A DNA stretch of 64,000 nucleotides from Pelodictyon luteolum DSM 273 (GCF_000012485.1 NC_007512.1:869001-933000), one strand, 5' to 3'. Positions 44,909 through 56,167 are shown, counted from the first letter of the stretch. Notes: generated by a model not told the origin, from the sequence alone. Translations and numbers: made by a program.

Positions 44909-45877
44909 TTAAACCTTGAAATTGACGATGCGTTTGAGCAGGAAGAACCCGACGGACATGAGGCCGAGAGCGGAGAGGGTGAGTTTGTGGCCCTCGGGAG
45001 TGGTCCAGAGCACCGAGATGTATCCGGGGTTTATGAGGGTAAGGATGGCAACGAGCGCAAAGGGCATGCTTCCGAGTACCCAGGCCGATGCGCGCCCTTC
45101 GGATGACAGGGTGCGGATCTTGCCGCGCAGCTTGATGCGCTGGCGAATCGTGTTGGAGAGGCCGTCGAGCAGTTCGGTGAGGTTGCCGCCGGTTTCGTGC
45201 TGGATCTGGAGGGAGATGACAAAGAAGTTCAAGTCAGTGCTCTGCACCCGGTCGGCCAGCTCGCCGATGGCGTCTTTGAACGGGATGCCGAAGCCGATCT
45301 CATCAAAGACGGTTTTGAATTCATGGCCTATGGGGTCCCTGAACTCCGTGCCAAGCATGCCGATGGCCGAGGTGAGGCTGTGGCCGGCGCGCATGGACCG
45401 GGAGATGTAGTCAAGCGCTTCGGGGAGTTTGTCCCCGAAGGCACGGCGGCGCCGGTTGGCCGCGCGCGACAGCCAGAGCACCGGCGTGGAGGCGATGGCT
45501 GCTGCAGGCACAAGGATGAAGAGGGCGTTGATGCCCATGAGCATGCCCGGCACGCCGACCAACGCAAACAGCCCGAGTGTCATGGCCAGCACCTGCAAGG
45601 CGCAGAGCGGGCTGTGGGCGCGCCGGATAAGGGCTTCGAGCTGACTGAATGCTTTAAAGTGTGAACGCAGCCAGCTCTCACCTGCACCCTCACGCACCGT
45701 GTTCTGCACCCCTCCGGGACCCTTCCCGGCACGGTGAACGGTGTTGTGGATTGCCTGCAGACGATGATTCTTTGCCTTGCTGCGGGGGTCGAAGAGGCCT
45801 ACCCACACCCGGTGGAGCAGCAGCACCGTCAGGAGGACTGCCAGAAATGCAATGAGAGGAAAGAATAACAACGCCAT
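44909..45877 (-). CDS. tadB: Flp pilus platform protein TadB (T2SF domain)
   Basis: The 322-residue product has membrane segments at both ends and a T2SF domain: LPEALDYISRSMRAGHSLTSAIGML and HETGGNLTELLDGLSNTIRQR, preceded by a PVLWLSRAANRRRR turn. The ATG at 45877 starts a hydrophobic segment; the frame is open further upstream but those residues are low-complexity noise from the cpaF strand. Confidence 0.88.
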   Translation of the reverse strand: MALLFFPLIAFLAVLLTVLLLHRVWVGLFDPRSKAKNHRLQAIHNTVHRAGKGPGGVQNTVREGAGESWLRSHFKAFSQLEALIRRAHSPLCALQVLAMTLGLFALVGVPGMLMGINALFILVPAAAIASTPVLWLSRAANRRRRAFGDKLPEALDYISRSMRAGHSLTSAIGMLGTEFRDPIGHEFKTVFDEIGFGIPFKDAIGELADRVQSTDLNFFVISLQIQHETGGNLTELLDGLSNTIRQRIKLRGKIRTLSSEGRASAWVLGSMPFALVAILTLINPGYISVLWTTPEGHKLTLSALGLMSVGFFLLKRIVNFKV

Positions 45878-45890
45878 GATGTGCTCCCTG

Positions 45891-47284
<1,394 letters not shown>

Positions 47285-47309
<25 letters not shown>

Positions 47310-48430
47310 AGCGTGCGTTTTGCATGACGGCTGCCCGTGAGCTGCAGGGCCCAGTCGACAATGGTTTTGGAAAGCCTGGATTCGGGTGCCGCCTGCAGGA
47401 GGGGCTGGCCCATCATGAGGGACTCTTCCACAGCGTCGGCGTCGGAGGGGAAGCGCCGCTCAATCGGACGCTCGATGACTTTTTCGATTTCGGTACAGGT
47501 GAGCCGTACGCTGGCGTCGGCACGGTTGAGGATGATGTTGATCTCCGGGACGGGTTTATCGAGCTCGCCGGAGAGTTTGAGCAGATGGCCCGCCCGGCGA
47601 AGCGAAGGCAGCGAGGGTGTCGATACGATTGAGAGCTCATCGAGCTGCTCAAGTACCCAGACGCCGACCTGGTCGATGCATGAGCCGAGGTCTACCAGAA
47701 TGAAGTTGTAGGATTCTCTGGCGATTTGGACGAGCTGGCTTACGCGCGCGGGTTCGATGTCGACGATTTTTTCGAACGTTGCAGGCGAGGAGATGAGGTC
47801 GAAGGTGGAGCTGAGGTGCTGCACCATGCTGTCGAGGAGTGAACGGTCGAGCCGGTCGGATTGACAGGAGATGTCGGCCAGATCCTGGCAATGGGTTTCT
47901 CCGGTAAGGTACATGTCAAGGTCGCCGAATGGCAGGGATGCGTCGATTGCCAGCACCCTGATGGCCGGCTCGCAGGAAAGCGCGAAGGCCAGGTTTGCCG
48001 CCAAGCAGGAACTGCCGTCCCCGCCTTTGGAAGAGACAAACCCGATTACCCGGCCGCGGCTGGTGCAGGCGCCGCTGGTACGGAGGTCTATGCGCCGGAT
48101 GACCTGGCGGAGGGTTTCGGGGGCGCTGTCCTGAATGACTTCACGTACACCGGCCTGCATGAGGGAGATCAGCAGTTCCGGCTGTGAGGCCGGGTGCAGG
48201 GCCACGATGGCGGCGTGCGGCAGAGCGACGGAGAGCAGCTCCACCTCGCGGATGTACTCACTGCCGGCATTCTCAAAGCCCGCCAGCACGACGAGGTCGG
48301 GTTTCCGCGCCGTGAGCTGGCGGACCATGTCTGCCGGCTCGCCGACCAGCCCTGTCAGCTGGTGCTGGCCGGTTTCAAAGAGGATGCCGGGAACCTCCCA
48401 TGGGCGGGGAGAGTACACAACGATGTTCAT
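47285..48430 (-). CDS. cpaE: Pilus assembly protein CpaE/TadZ (MinD-like ATPase)
   Basis: The 381-residue product has an N-terminal receiver-like domain (IVALHPASQPELLISLMQAGVREVI) and a C-terminal MinD/ParA-like ATPase with GFVSSKGGDGSSCLAANLAFAL. The Walker A is of the deviant type, ending Ser-Ser rather than Lys-Thr/Ser. Members place the pilus machine at a cell site. It lies between tadG and cpaF. Confidence 0.88.
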
Positions 48431-48436
48431 GGGTGG

Positions 48437-49486
48437 TTATTTGACCAGTATGGGGGGCGTGTAGGCACCGTATGATACCCCGTTGCCGGTGCCCGGATTT
48501 GTGCCGGGGATGGTTGCTGCGGGGATGAAATGCCCGGTGATATATTTTCCGCCCTGATTGTAGCCATCAATATGAAACGCAGCAATTGCAACGACAGGAA
48601 CAAAGGCATTGGTTGCAACCTCGTTTACGACGAAGATGCCGACATCGGTGCCGACGGGTACTTCTGCGTATAAGGTTGCCTTGGCTCCCGGCTGGATGTA
48701 CGTGTCATCTCCGATTGATAATTCGGTGGTGTTGCCGTTGTCGATGAGGTCCCGCATGAATGGGACATCGGGGTTTGCTATCGACGACTGAAATGTGGTC
48801 CATTGGCCCGACAATACGTCAACACCGTTGAATGTGTAGACGGATCCGAGGTCAATGGTAGGCGCGACGCCATTCTGCAGAACGGGAGTGTTGGTGTTGA
48901 AATCCCAATAATGTTCGAGCATTGCCAAGCCGATAACAAAGGGAAACAGACCGGTGCCGCCTGCTGGTGGAGCTATGACGGCAACGGAGCTGCCCTGGAC
49001 ATCCTGTTCGGCGATCCCTAGAACGGGTGCGAAAAAGAGCCTCAGGGGGCCGTTGTTAAGGGTCCGGGAGATGGTGATGGTGACCTGCACTGCGGCAACA
49101 TCCCCTGCAGCGGGCACGCCGGGTGTGCCGGGGGCGCGCAGGCCCTCTGAGGGGTCCTGGATGTTCCAGTAGCCGGTTTCAATGAGGGCATCCTGAATCC
49201 CGGCGCCATTGGCGACGTTGCGCCGTGCAATATCCAGCGCAGCGGACCCGGCTGCTGACCAGTTGTAGGGGTTTCCCCCGGAATCGCTGAGTGAGCGGGC
49301 TCCGCCGAGAGCCGCTGCGTCGGCCGCGTTCTGCAGCTCGACCCTGGTCAGATGGATGCGGGCCAGATCGACAGCCAGAGCGGCAAAGCCCAGGAGCACC
49401 GGCAGCGTGAGGGCAAAGAGGATGGCGGCTCCGCCGCGCTCGCTCTGCAGCCGTTTTTGTCTCTGAGGTGAATGTGCCATGGTCAT
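48437..49486 (-). CDS. TadG-like pilus protein
   Basis: The 349-residue product has an N-terminal membrane segment in the pattern GGAAILFALTLPVLLGFAALAVDLARIHLTRVELQNAADAAALGGAR, typical of TadG/TadE-like Flp proteins. No vWA domain is obvious in the rest, which is rich in Gly, Val and Asn. It overlaps tadE by four bases and is likely a membrane-anchored extracellular part of the pilus system. Confidence 0.82.
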   Translation of the reverse strand: MTMAHSPQRQKRLQSERGGAAILFALTLPVLLGFAALAVDLARIHLTRVELQNAADAAALGGARSLSDSGGNPYNWSAAGSAALDIARRNVANGAGIQDALIETGYWNIQDPSEGLRAPGTPGVPAAGDVAAVQVTITISRTLNNGPLRLFFAPVLGIAEQDVQGSSVAVIAPPAGGTGLFPFVIGLAMLEHYWDFNTNTPVLQNGVAPTIDLGSVYTFNGVDVLSGQWTTFQSSIANPDVPFMRDLIDNGNTTELSIGDDTYIQPGAKATLYAEVPVGTDVGIFVVNEVATNAFVPVVAIAAFHIDGYNQGGKYITGHFIPAATIPGTNPGTGNGVSYGAYTPPILVK

Positions 49487-49953
49487 TCGAGCCTCATGGT
49501 TGTTTGTGACGAGATCACCAGATCCGGCACAATGAAGATGCCGGTGAAATCGACGGTCGCCGAGACCGTGAGGATATTGTCAAGAGTCGGAGTGGAATTC
49601 GTGGAAACAGCCGCACTCACGGGGGCGCCGAAGGAGATGAGGTTGTTCTGGCAGACGCGGTCTGCCGCGAGGGTTGCGCTGCTGCGTATGATGGCGTCGG
49701 TACGGTCCGGAACGAACAGGACGCCGGCACGCGCTCCCTCCCTGGTGGCCATGGTGAGTACGGTTTTGTTGTACAGGGCGGCAGAAAATGACACAACACC
49801 GAACAGGAGCGCAAGAAACACGGGCAGGATGAGCGCAAATTCGACCAGCACGCTGCCCTTCCGGGATCGGATGCACCTCGCTTTCGGGAAAGGAAGGGTT
49901 GGCGTGGGCCTCATTTTTTTTGTCTTGATGCTCATGGAGGCCATGGTGGTCAT
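49483..49953 (-). CDS. TadE-like pseudopilin
   Basis: The 156-residue product has a type IV-like leader RSRKGSVLVEFALILPVFLALLFGV; cleavage after the Gly would leave a Glu at position 5, as in pseudopilins. The rest is a soluble Thr/Ser/Val-rich domain. It should be processed by the CpaA peptidase of this locus. Starts overlap by four bases at both ends. Confidence 0.85.
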   Translation of the reverse strand: MTTMASMSIKTKKMRPTPTLPFPKARCIRSRKGSVLVEFALILPVFLALLFGVVSFSAALYNKTVLTMATREGARAGVLFVPDRTDAIIRSSATLAADRVCQNNLISFGAPVSAAVSTNSTPTLDNILTVSATVDFTGIFIVPDLVISSQTTMRLE

Positions 49954-51410
49954 TTCGCCCCTCCTGAACCATCCAGCTTTCCTTCTATGAACAGCTCAAG
50001 GGGAGCAGGCGGAACGAACCGGTCGGTGGGGAGCTCCGGCGCCGGGTTGCCGGCCTTGACCAGGGTCGGGCGGACAATGACCATGAGTTCGGTCGTTTCC
50101 TTATTCATCTCGGTATGCCGGAAGAGCGATCCGAGAACGGGAATGGAGGAGAGCAGGGGGACGGAGCGCTTGACTTCGGTGAGATTGTCGCGGAGCAGGC
50201 CGCCGATGACCAGATTCTCACCCTCCTGCATCTGCACGGTGGTGGACGCGTAGCTGAGTTTGAATGCCGGCAGGCTGGTGGATGTGCCTGCAGTGACTGC
50301 TTCTTTGAGGGGCTCGGAGACCTCGGGGGCAACCTTGAGCGAAATACGGCCGGAATCCAGCACGGTTGGCGTGCATCGCAGCCCTACCCCGTAGGTTCGT
50401 TCAACGTAGTCGACCGATCCGTTGGTGCCGAGGGTGGGGGTATAGACTTTACCGCCGACGAGGAAGTACCCCTCCTCTCCGCTCATGGCGACAATGGTAG
50501 GCTCGGCAAGGATTTTAACCAGCCCTTTTTTTTGCTCGGCATCAACTGTGAGGCGGTTGCCTTCCGTGCTGCCGGGCATGCCGCCGGTCTTGAGCAGGAG
50601 GTCGAGGGTGGCGTTGCTGACGAACCCGGTCATGAGGCTTCCCTGTGTGCTGCCACGTCCCTGTGTCCAGCCGATGCCCAGGCTTTCAATGTGGGAGCGG
50701 GACACTTCTGCGATGCGGACTTCGAGCCGGACCTGCTGCGGATCGCGGATTTTGAGGAGATTGACCACGCGGGGCGTATCGCGGGCTGCGGGCGACCGGC
50801 TGGCGGCCGCACCGGGCAGGGCGGACGGTGCGGCAGGAGCACTGTCATGGATGCCGGAGATCCCTGGGGCCCCAACAGATCCGGATGCTCCGGCACTTCC
50901 GGCCAGCAGTGCGGATTCGGGGTTGAGCGCCGGCACCGTGCCGCCGGAATATGCAATGACCAGGCGGTAGGCCGTGTCAGCAGCCATGGCGTCAGATGCA
51001 GAGCCGCTGAGTACCAAAGCATGGCCCGAGGCGTAGAGCTGAATGCCTGTCTCCCCGGGAAGCACGACCCTCAGCAGCTCCTGTATGGGGGCGACATTGC
51101 GGCTCACCCGGAGCGATCTGCTGCTGACCTTTCCTTTACGGTCCCATACGGTAAGATTGGTCGAGCCTGTTTTCTTTCCCAGCAGATAGATCTCCGAAGG
51201 GTTCAGCATGATATAGTCGGCAACTTCGGGATCGCCGACCGCCACCCGCGTAACGGGTTGAGGGAGCCGATAGACCCTCGATTCTCCCACAGGCACCCGG
51301 TACGGCGGGACATAGGCCGATCCGGCAGCGGGAGCGGTGGCGGCGAGGAGTGCGGCAAGGGTACTTGCCCTGCAGCCCGAACGCATGATGGAGGGTATCT
51401 TCATCTGCAT
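49950..51410 (-). CDS. cpaC: Flp pilus secretin CpaC/RcpA
   Basis: The 486-residue product has a signal sequence, an N-terminal BON/pilus-secretin region (RVYRLPQPVTRVAVGDPEVADYIMLNP) and a C-terminal secretin domain with VRLEVRIAEVSRSHIESLGI, GEEGYFLVGGKVYTP, EGENLVIGGLL and PVLGSLFRHTE. An Ala/Gly/Ser-rich insert lies between them. It forms the outer-membrane channel of the Flp pilus. Confidence 0.92.
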   Translation of the reverse strand: MQMKIPSIMRSGCRASTLAALLAATAPAAGSAYVPPYRVPVGESRVYRLPQPVTRVAVGDPEVADYIMLNPSEIYLLGKKTGSTNLTVWDRKGKVSSRSLRVSRNVAPIQELLRVVLPGETGIQLYASGHALVLSGSASDAMAADTAYRLVIAYSGGTVPALNPESALLAGSAGASGSVGAPGISGIHDSAPAAPSALPGAAASRSPAARDTPRVVNLLKIRDPQQVRLEVRIAEVSRSHIESLGIGWTQGRGSTQGSLMTGFVSNATLDLLLKTGGMPGSTEGNRLTVDAEQKKGLVKILAEPTIVAMSGEEGYFLVGGKVYTPTLGTNGSVDYVERTYGVGLRCTPTVLDSGRISLKVAPEVSEPLKEAVTAGTSTSLPAFKLSYASTTVQMQEGENLVIGGLLRDNLTEVKRSVPLLSSIPVLGSLFRHTEMNKETTELMVIVRPTLVKAGNPAPELPTDRFVPPAPLELFIEGKLDGSGGAK

Positions 51411-51416
51411 GGCGGT

Positions 51417-52217
51417 TTAAGGGGTGGCGGCAGGTTGGCGGCTGGTGCCGCGGATTTCATCTGGCTTGCTGCCTTGAGCCGGAGCTGCTGCATGTGCAGC
51501 GCCTGCAGGGCCCTGTCGGCCGGCGGACTGTGCCTGTATGATATCGGCCAGACGTACACCCGCAGAGTTTATTTCGCCTGTGTCGAGTTCGTTGCGGAGC
51601 ACCAGCGAGAGCACCCCGATGCTGCGTGCAAGATCAAGTGTTTCGGATTCGTGCGGCGTAAGCTCAAGGGTGACGGCATTCACCACTTTGGGTTTGTCGG
51701 GTTCCGCGGTGGTTTCCTGGGCCACGGCCAGTACTTTGATGCGTGAGAGCACCGTTCGGGAAAAAGGCTGTCGCTCAGCATCTCTGCCGCTGACCAGAAT
51801 GTCCACATAGCTGCCAGGCAGGGCAAAGCCGGCAACGGCAATAACCTCGTTCACTTTAACGGTAATGGCGCGCTTGCCGTCCGGGATGATCGATGACAAG
51901 CCGCCGGAGGCATTCGTCGGGGCCAGTTTGCCGGGCAGAACCGGCTCTCCGGCAATCATCGACACGCGGGCAATCCGGCCCGCCACATCGTCGGTCCGGG
52001 CGGACGCACCCTCTGGAACGGTTGACCGGGGCCATTGGACGGCCTTGAGTTGATTCTCGGCAATGGCGGTGCCTGCGTCGATGGCCCGGGCCGCAATGAC
52101 GACCGTAGGCCCTGACACCTCACTCCTGCTTTGCACGACACCCATCCAGCGGGCGGTGATGAAAGCCGCCATCGCTCCAAGCGTGAGAGCGATGGCAGCA
52201 TGGGTCGGTAGTTTCAC
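51417..52217 (-). CDS. cpaB: Flp pilus assembly protein CpaB/RcpC
   Basis: The 266-residue product has one N-terminal membrane segment, an SAF domain (AARAIDAGTAIAENQLKAVQWP; AGRIARVSMIAGEPVLPGKL) and a RcpC/CpaB domain with KVNEVIAVAGFALPGSYVDILVSG. It is periplasmic and partners the secretin. It lies 30 bp downstream of flp. Confidence 0.9.
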   Translation of the reverse strand: MKLPTHAAIALTLGAMAAFITARWMGVVQSRSEVSGPTVVIAARAIDAGTAIAENQLKAVQWPRSTVPEGASARTDDVAGRIARVSMIAGEPVLPGKLAPTNASGGLSSIIPDGKRAITVKVNEVIAVAGFALPGSYVDILVSGRDAERQPFSRTVLSRIKVLAVAQETTAEPDKPKVVNAVTLELTPHESETLDLARSIGVLSLVLRNELDTGEINSAGVRLADIIQAQSAGRQGPAGAAHAAAPAQGSKPDEIRGTSRQPAATP

Positions 52218-52247
52218 CGTTTTAGGGGTTAGGGGGTAAAATCGTTG

Positions 52248-52430
52248 TTACTCAGTGGTGCCGGCAGCACCCGAAAGAGCGTCTGAGATGGTGGTGAAAA
52301 TGGTCGTCAGATTCTCTCCGACAAGACCAAGAGCTGTGATGACCACAACTGCAACCAGCGCTGCAATCAAGGCGTACTCGATCATGGTTACGCCTTTTTG
52401 TGATGTGATGGGGGAGAGCCTGTTCAGCAT
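52248..52430 (-). CDS. flp: Flp/Fap-type pilin
   Basis: The 60-residue prepilin has a short leader ending in QKG, then VTMIEYALIAALVAVVVITALG. Cleavage after G13 gives a mature pilin of about 47 residues with Glu5 and Tyr6, the Flp signature. It is the first gene of the tad operon and its main pilus subunit. Only one pilin copy is seen. Confidence 0.95.
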   Translation of the reverse strand: MLNRLSPITSQKGVTMIEYALIAALVAVVVITALGLVGENLTTIFTTISDALSGAAGTTE

Positions 52431-52477
52431 GGTGTCCTCACTGTTTATGGTTGATTTTTTTTGATGCCGACGTCTTA

Positions 52478-52505
52478 ATCGCCCCGCCGTGTCGGGCGGG
52501 GCGAT
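52478..52505 (-). promoter_or_regulatory. Strong hairpin in the flp leader
   Basis: ATCGCCCCGCC (52478-52488) pairs perfectly with GGCGGGGCGAT (52495-52505), with a 6-base loop, about 50 bases upstream of the flp start. It has no T run towards flp, so it is not a standard terminator in that direction; mRNA 5' stabilisation of a highly expressed pilin is possible. Confidence 0.6.
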
Positions 52506-53107
52506 TCCTCACAGGACAGGCTTGCGACTGATGGTGGCGGGTGTCTGCTGTCGACGAAGCTGTTCGAGATGTTTCGGTTCGCCATGACTGGTTTGGCAAG
52601 GTTGAAAAGCATCAACAATCAAAAAAATCCAGGCAGCAGGTCTTTTTCCCTCAATACCGTAGAGAGGCTGTCGCCGTATAGGACTTATGGGGCCAGAGGG
52701 ACGGCGTGCAGGTGTTTCCTGCGGTGCCGGGTTTTGTGAGCGGGTATATAGGCTGCGGTCGGCCTTGAGGGCTGATTCGATGAGACCGGTCCGGCGGGCG
52801 AGGCCCTGTGGGCTTCCGGCACGAGCGGCTTCCAGAGGGCGATGGCTGCCGCTGAAACACCGCCGGGGTCCTCGACGGACACCGTGTCAATGGATGTAAC
52901 GCCGTCAAGGACAGCTGGGCCACCGGGGTGGAACAGCGGCACGGAGGCTTGTATGTTGAGTGATTTCCGCATGTCGCTGGGGGTCAATGCGTTTATCTGA
53001 AGGAGTTTCTATGACATGACGTTCCGAGTCGCTGTTCTGCCGGTACTATTGATGATCATCTCCAACGGGCCTGCACACATCAGGGCCATCGTGCTACATC
53101 ATTGGTT

Positions 53108-53218
53108 ATCAATCTGTCATATATATAAAGTACACAAGTGCGGGAGTCGGCGCAAGCTATATCGTATATAAATATATGTAGGTGCGCTAATTTAATGATG
53201 TAAACCAAGCAGATTGAT
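53108..53218. repeat. AT-rich block flanked by 9-bp inverted repeat
   Basis: ATCAATCTG (53108-53116) is matched by CAGATTGAT (53210-53218). Between them are CATATATATAAAG and GTATATAAATATATG runs. This is the most AT-rich stretch in this part of the window. It may be a promoter or protein-binding region. Confidence 0.45.
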
Positions 53219-53351
53219 GCGGTTACAGATATATGTTTCATGTATCTCTGTTGTAGTCCACTGTAACGAAATGAAAAACAACGACATGCCGGGCATCAAG
53301 CAAAAAAGGCCCGGGAGTCCGGAAAGAGGGTGCGGTGTCAGCTTTTATCGG

Positions 53352-54641
53352 TCATCCGCTGAAGTTCCGGCTCCTCAGGTGGCGGTGGATGTGCCCGGCA
53401 GCGAGTGCGGTGAGGAGGGTGAGGAGGGTTCCGTAGAACGATGACGGGCTTTGGTTGAGCTGCCACGCCAGAAGTCCTGCCAGGACGGCAGAGAGCACAA
53501 GGGTGAAGGCGGCGATGAGGGGGCGGCTTCCTCCGTAGTAAGGGGCAAGCCGGTAATGGGCAGAGAGAACGAAGATGTAGATGATGGTAGAGACCGAGCT
53601 CATGATGGAGGCGATTGCGGTCATGTCGAAGAGGAGCGCGAAGAGGAGGCCGAGGCCTGCGGTTATGGAGAGCCCCTCGTTCGAACCAAACCATGCTTTT
53701 CGTTCAAACACGACAGGCAGCTCTCCCTCTTTTGCAAGGGCGTAGGCGATGTTGGCTCCCCCATAAATGGTTGCGTTCAGTGCGGAGGCAATCGAGATGA
53801 GCGCACCCGTGGAGATGAAAACAAAGCCCCGGCTGCCGAAGAACGGCTTTGCCGCTATGGCAAGGGCGTTGTCGCGGGCACTGATGAGTTCCCGAAGAGG
53901 GAGATTGCCTATCGCCACCGCAGCAACCAGTACATACACGACGATGACGAGGAAAATGCAGATGTAGATGGCTCTCGGGACATTCCGTTCAGGGTTTTCG
54001 ATGTTTTCGGACGCATTGGTGATCAGCCCGAAGCCCATGTAGGAGAGGAAGAAGACGATCGAGCCGGTGAGGATCTCTTTGGTGGCCTGCATGCCGAATG
54101 AAGGGTAGATGCGTTCGGGATTGATTGACTGGAACCCCGCCGCGATGAAGATGAAGAGGATAGAGAGCTTGAAGATCACCATGCCGAATTCAACCCTCCC
54201 GGTTGTCTTGCTCCCGAAACAGTTGAGGGCGGTGAAGAACAGGAGTACGGCGGCTTCGGCTGCGCCCATGGCGAGGGCGGTTGCGGGGATATGCAGAAGC
54301 GGCAGCAGGTAGCCGGCGAATCCCTTGATGAAGAGCGAGATGGAGACGACGTAGCTGAGCCACAGAAGGACTGCCAGGGAGCCGGTGAGCGCATTGTCGC
54401 CGAAGCCCTTCTGGATGAAGGCGATCGGCCCTGCATTCGAAATGATCTTTCCTCCGAGCGTCGCAAAGGAATAGGCCACCATGAGGGCGAGGAGTCCTGA
54501 AAGGATGAAGGCTTCAGGCAGGTGCCTGCCCGAGATCTCTGCCCCGATGCCGAAGATGGTGAAGATGCTCGCACCGATCATGCTCCCTACGGCCATTGCA
54601 ACGGCTTCCGGAAGCGAGAGCTTTTTGTTTTCACCTTTCAT
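53352..54641 (-). CDS. APC-superfamily amino-acid permease
   Basis: The 429-residue product has about 12 membrane segments and opens with LPEAVAMAVGSMIGASIFTIFG, the Gly-rich unwound helix 1 of APC transporters. Later SYMGFGLITNASENIENPERNVPRAIY is the helix 6 region of the family. Likely an inner-membrane amino-acid or polyamine transporter; the substrate cannot be told. It is divergent from ogt with a 31-bp gap. Confidence 0.88.
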   Translation of the reverse strand: MKGENKKLSLPEAVAMAVGSMIGASIFTIFGIGAEISGRHLPEAFILSGLLALMVAYSFATLGGKIISNAGPIAFIQKGFGDNALTGSLAVLLWLSYVVSISLFIKGFAGYLLPLLHIPATALAMGAAEAAVLLFFTALNCFGSKTTGRVEFGMVIFKLSILFIFIAAGFQSINPERIYPSFGMQATKEILTGSIVFFLSYMGFGLITNASENIENPERNVPRAIYICIFLVIVVYVLVAAVAIGNLPLRELISARDNALAIAAKPFFGSRGFVFISTGALISIASALNATIYGGANIAYALAKEGELPVVFERKAWFGSNEGLSITAGLGLLFALLFDMTAIASIMSSVSTIIYIFVLSAHYRLAPYYGGSRPLIAAFTLVLSAVLAGLLAWQLNQSPSSFYGTLLTLLTALAAGHIHRHLRSRNFSG

Positions 54642-54672
54642 GGCCGTACGTTATACAAACACCCGAAGCTCC

Positions 54673-55140
54673 ATGCACCTCTATTTCCGCCATACCCTCA
54701 TCGGCACCATCGGCATCGCCGAGCGGAGGGGCGCCATATGCAATCTGTATTTCCAGCAGCAGTTCCCTTACCCCGACGCTGCACTCTGCAGAACGGATCT
54801 CCTGCAGGAAGCGTTCCGGCAGCTTGACGCCTGGCTTGCCGGCAGCATCAGGACATTTTCCCTTCCCCTGGAACCGGCACCGACCCCGTTCGCCCGTTGT
54901 GTGCGTGAGGCGCTTCTCTGTATTCCCCCCGGTGCCGTGTCCACCTATTCCGGGGTTGCTGAAGCCATCCTCCACCCTCATGCCGCACGGGCCGTAGGCT
55001 CGGCCTGCAGCCGTAACCCGCTGCCCCTGTTCATCCCCTGTCACCGCGTCGTGCCGGCCTCCGGCGGGACCGGTCTCTACCGGGGAGGAGCGGCGCTGAA
55101 GAGCACCCTTCTTGAGCTCGAGCAGCGCCGCACCGCCTGA
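54673..55140 (+). CDS. ogt: Methylated-DNA-protein-cysteine methyltransferase
   Basis: The 155-residue repair protein removes alkyl groups from O6-alkylguanine by transferring them to its own cysteine. The active-site IPCHRV motif (C123) and RAVGSACSRNPLPLFIPCH region are clear, with the GAVSTYSGVAEAI helix before it. Length fits Ogt rather than Ada. The ATG at 54673 is the natural start; a longer open frame overlaps the permease gene. Confidence 0.92.
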   Translation: MHLYFRHTLIGTIGIAERRGAICNLYFQQQFPYPDAALCRTDLLQEAFRQLDAWLAGSIRTFSLPLEPAPTPFARCVREALLCIPPGAVSTYSGVAEAILHPHAARAVGSACSRNPLPLFIPCHRVVPASGGTGLYRGGAALKSTLLELEQRRTA

Positions 55141-55249
55141 TCCCGTGCTGTTCTCCCGCGGGTCATCACTACGCCTTTTTTTGTGGAATGGTTTGAAAAG
55201 TCCAAATCTTGAGGAAGATTGTCTAAAGCTTTTGAGGCCTTCTGTTGGT

Positions 55250-56167
55250 ATGTTTACAGCATTGGATGCATTGACCAACCTTTTCAACTCCGGAAGTGCA
55301 TTGAAGCGTGATCATGACATACCGGTCAGCAGGCTGGAGAACAGTTTCTTTGAAATCGTCCGGCTCTCCGACCTGGATGCTTCGATGAAGCGGCCGAACC
55401 ACCGGCACGACTTTTTCAAGATCCTCTGGTTCACCTCCAGCAGTGATGCGGCGCATTTCATTGATTTCGAATCCTATCCTGCCGAATCGGGACTGATCTA
55501 CCTGATTGCCCCCGGTCAGGTGCATGCCTATGAAGGACTTTCCGGTAGCGGCTACGCCATCGTTTTTTCACTTGACCTGTTCAGCAGCATCCAGAACCCC
55601 CGGCTCAGGCTCATGTTCAACCCGTTCATGAACCGGGGCATCCCGTCCGGGAGCGACGAGGCCGGCGTTCTCCGCCAGCTTGCCGAACTGATGGTACTGG
55701 AATCCGGAGGAAAGAAAGATTTTTTCATTCTTCTGTCGTATGTTGAAGCATTTTTGCGCCATATTGCACGCATGCACAGCGAGGCGTCATTCGTCCTGAC
55801 AAAGGCAGGGGAGCGCATGGGTAAACTTTTTGCTCTCGTTGACGGTAGTTTCCGCAGCGAGCGCCGCTCGGATTTTTACGCTTCTGCGCTCGGTATCACC
55901 CCGAAACGCCTGAACGAGATCCTCAACGAACGCTTCGGCACGACCCTTACCCGGATCCTGCACCGGCGGCTGATCCTTGAAGCAAAAAGGGAGGTTGCCT
56001 ACGGGAGGAAGAGTTTCAAGGAGATCGCCTTTGAACTGGGCTTCAGCGACCAGGCCTACTTCAGCAGGTTCTTCAAGGCGCAGGCCGGCATGATGCCGGC
56101 GGACTTCCGGAGGACCATGGCCTCGGGTCCCGGCGGTGCCATGCCGAAAGATGCTGGAGGATCATGA
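55250..56167 (+). CDS. AraC-family transcriptional regulator
   Basis: The 305-residue product has an N-terminal cupin-like sensor domain (FKILWFTSSSDAAHF; IYLIAPGQVHAYEGL) and a C-terminal AraC DNA-binding domain with two helix-turn-helix units: FYASALGITPKRLNEILNERFGTT and FKEIAFELGFSDQAYFSRFFKAQAGMMPADFR. It lies directly upstream of the RND efflux genes in the same direction, so it may control them. The effector is unknown. Confidence 0.9.
   Translation: MFTALDALTNLFNSGSALKRDHDIPVSRLENSFFEIVRLSDLDASMKRPNHRHDFFKILWFTSSSDAAHFIDFESYPAESGLIYLIAPGQVHAYEGLSGSGYAIVFSLDLFSSIQNPRLRLMFNPFMNRGIPSGSDEAGVLRQLAELMVLESGGKKDFFILLSYVEAFLRHIARMHSEASFVLTKAGERMGKLFALVDGSFRSERRSDFYASALGITPKRLNEILNERFGTTLTRILHRRLILEAKREVAYGRKSFKEIAFELGFSDQAYFSRFFKAQAGMMPADFRRTMASGPGGAMPKDAGGS

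Larger units (their letters stand above)
52431..53351. other. Upstream region of the tad locus, no clear gene
   Basis: These 921 bases hold no convincing gene. A 52685-52987 minus frame of up to 100 codons has no ribosome site and an Arg/His/Pro-rich tail; it is not accepted. The stretch near 53110-53240 is AT-rich, with a flanking inverted repeat, in an otherwise GC-rich region. The tad promoter should lie here, but no clear -35/-10 or -24/-12 pair was identified by eye. Confidence 0.5.

Noticed and set aside
50115-51746. 543-codon open frame opposite cpaC and cpaB
   Set aside because: The minus strand encodes the secretin and CpaB with clear motifs; the plus frame is Gly/Arg/Cys-rich and spans two genes.
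52685-52987. Minus-strand frame of up to 100 codons upstream of flp
   Set aside because: TTG start, no ribosome site, Arg/His/Pro-rich end; not enough to call a gene.
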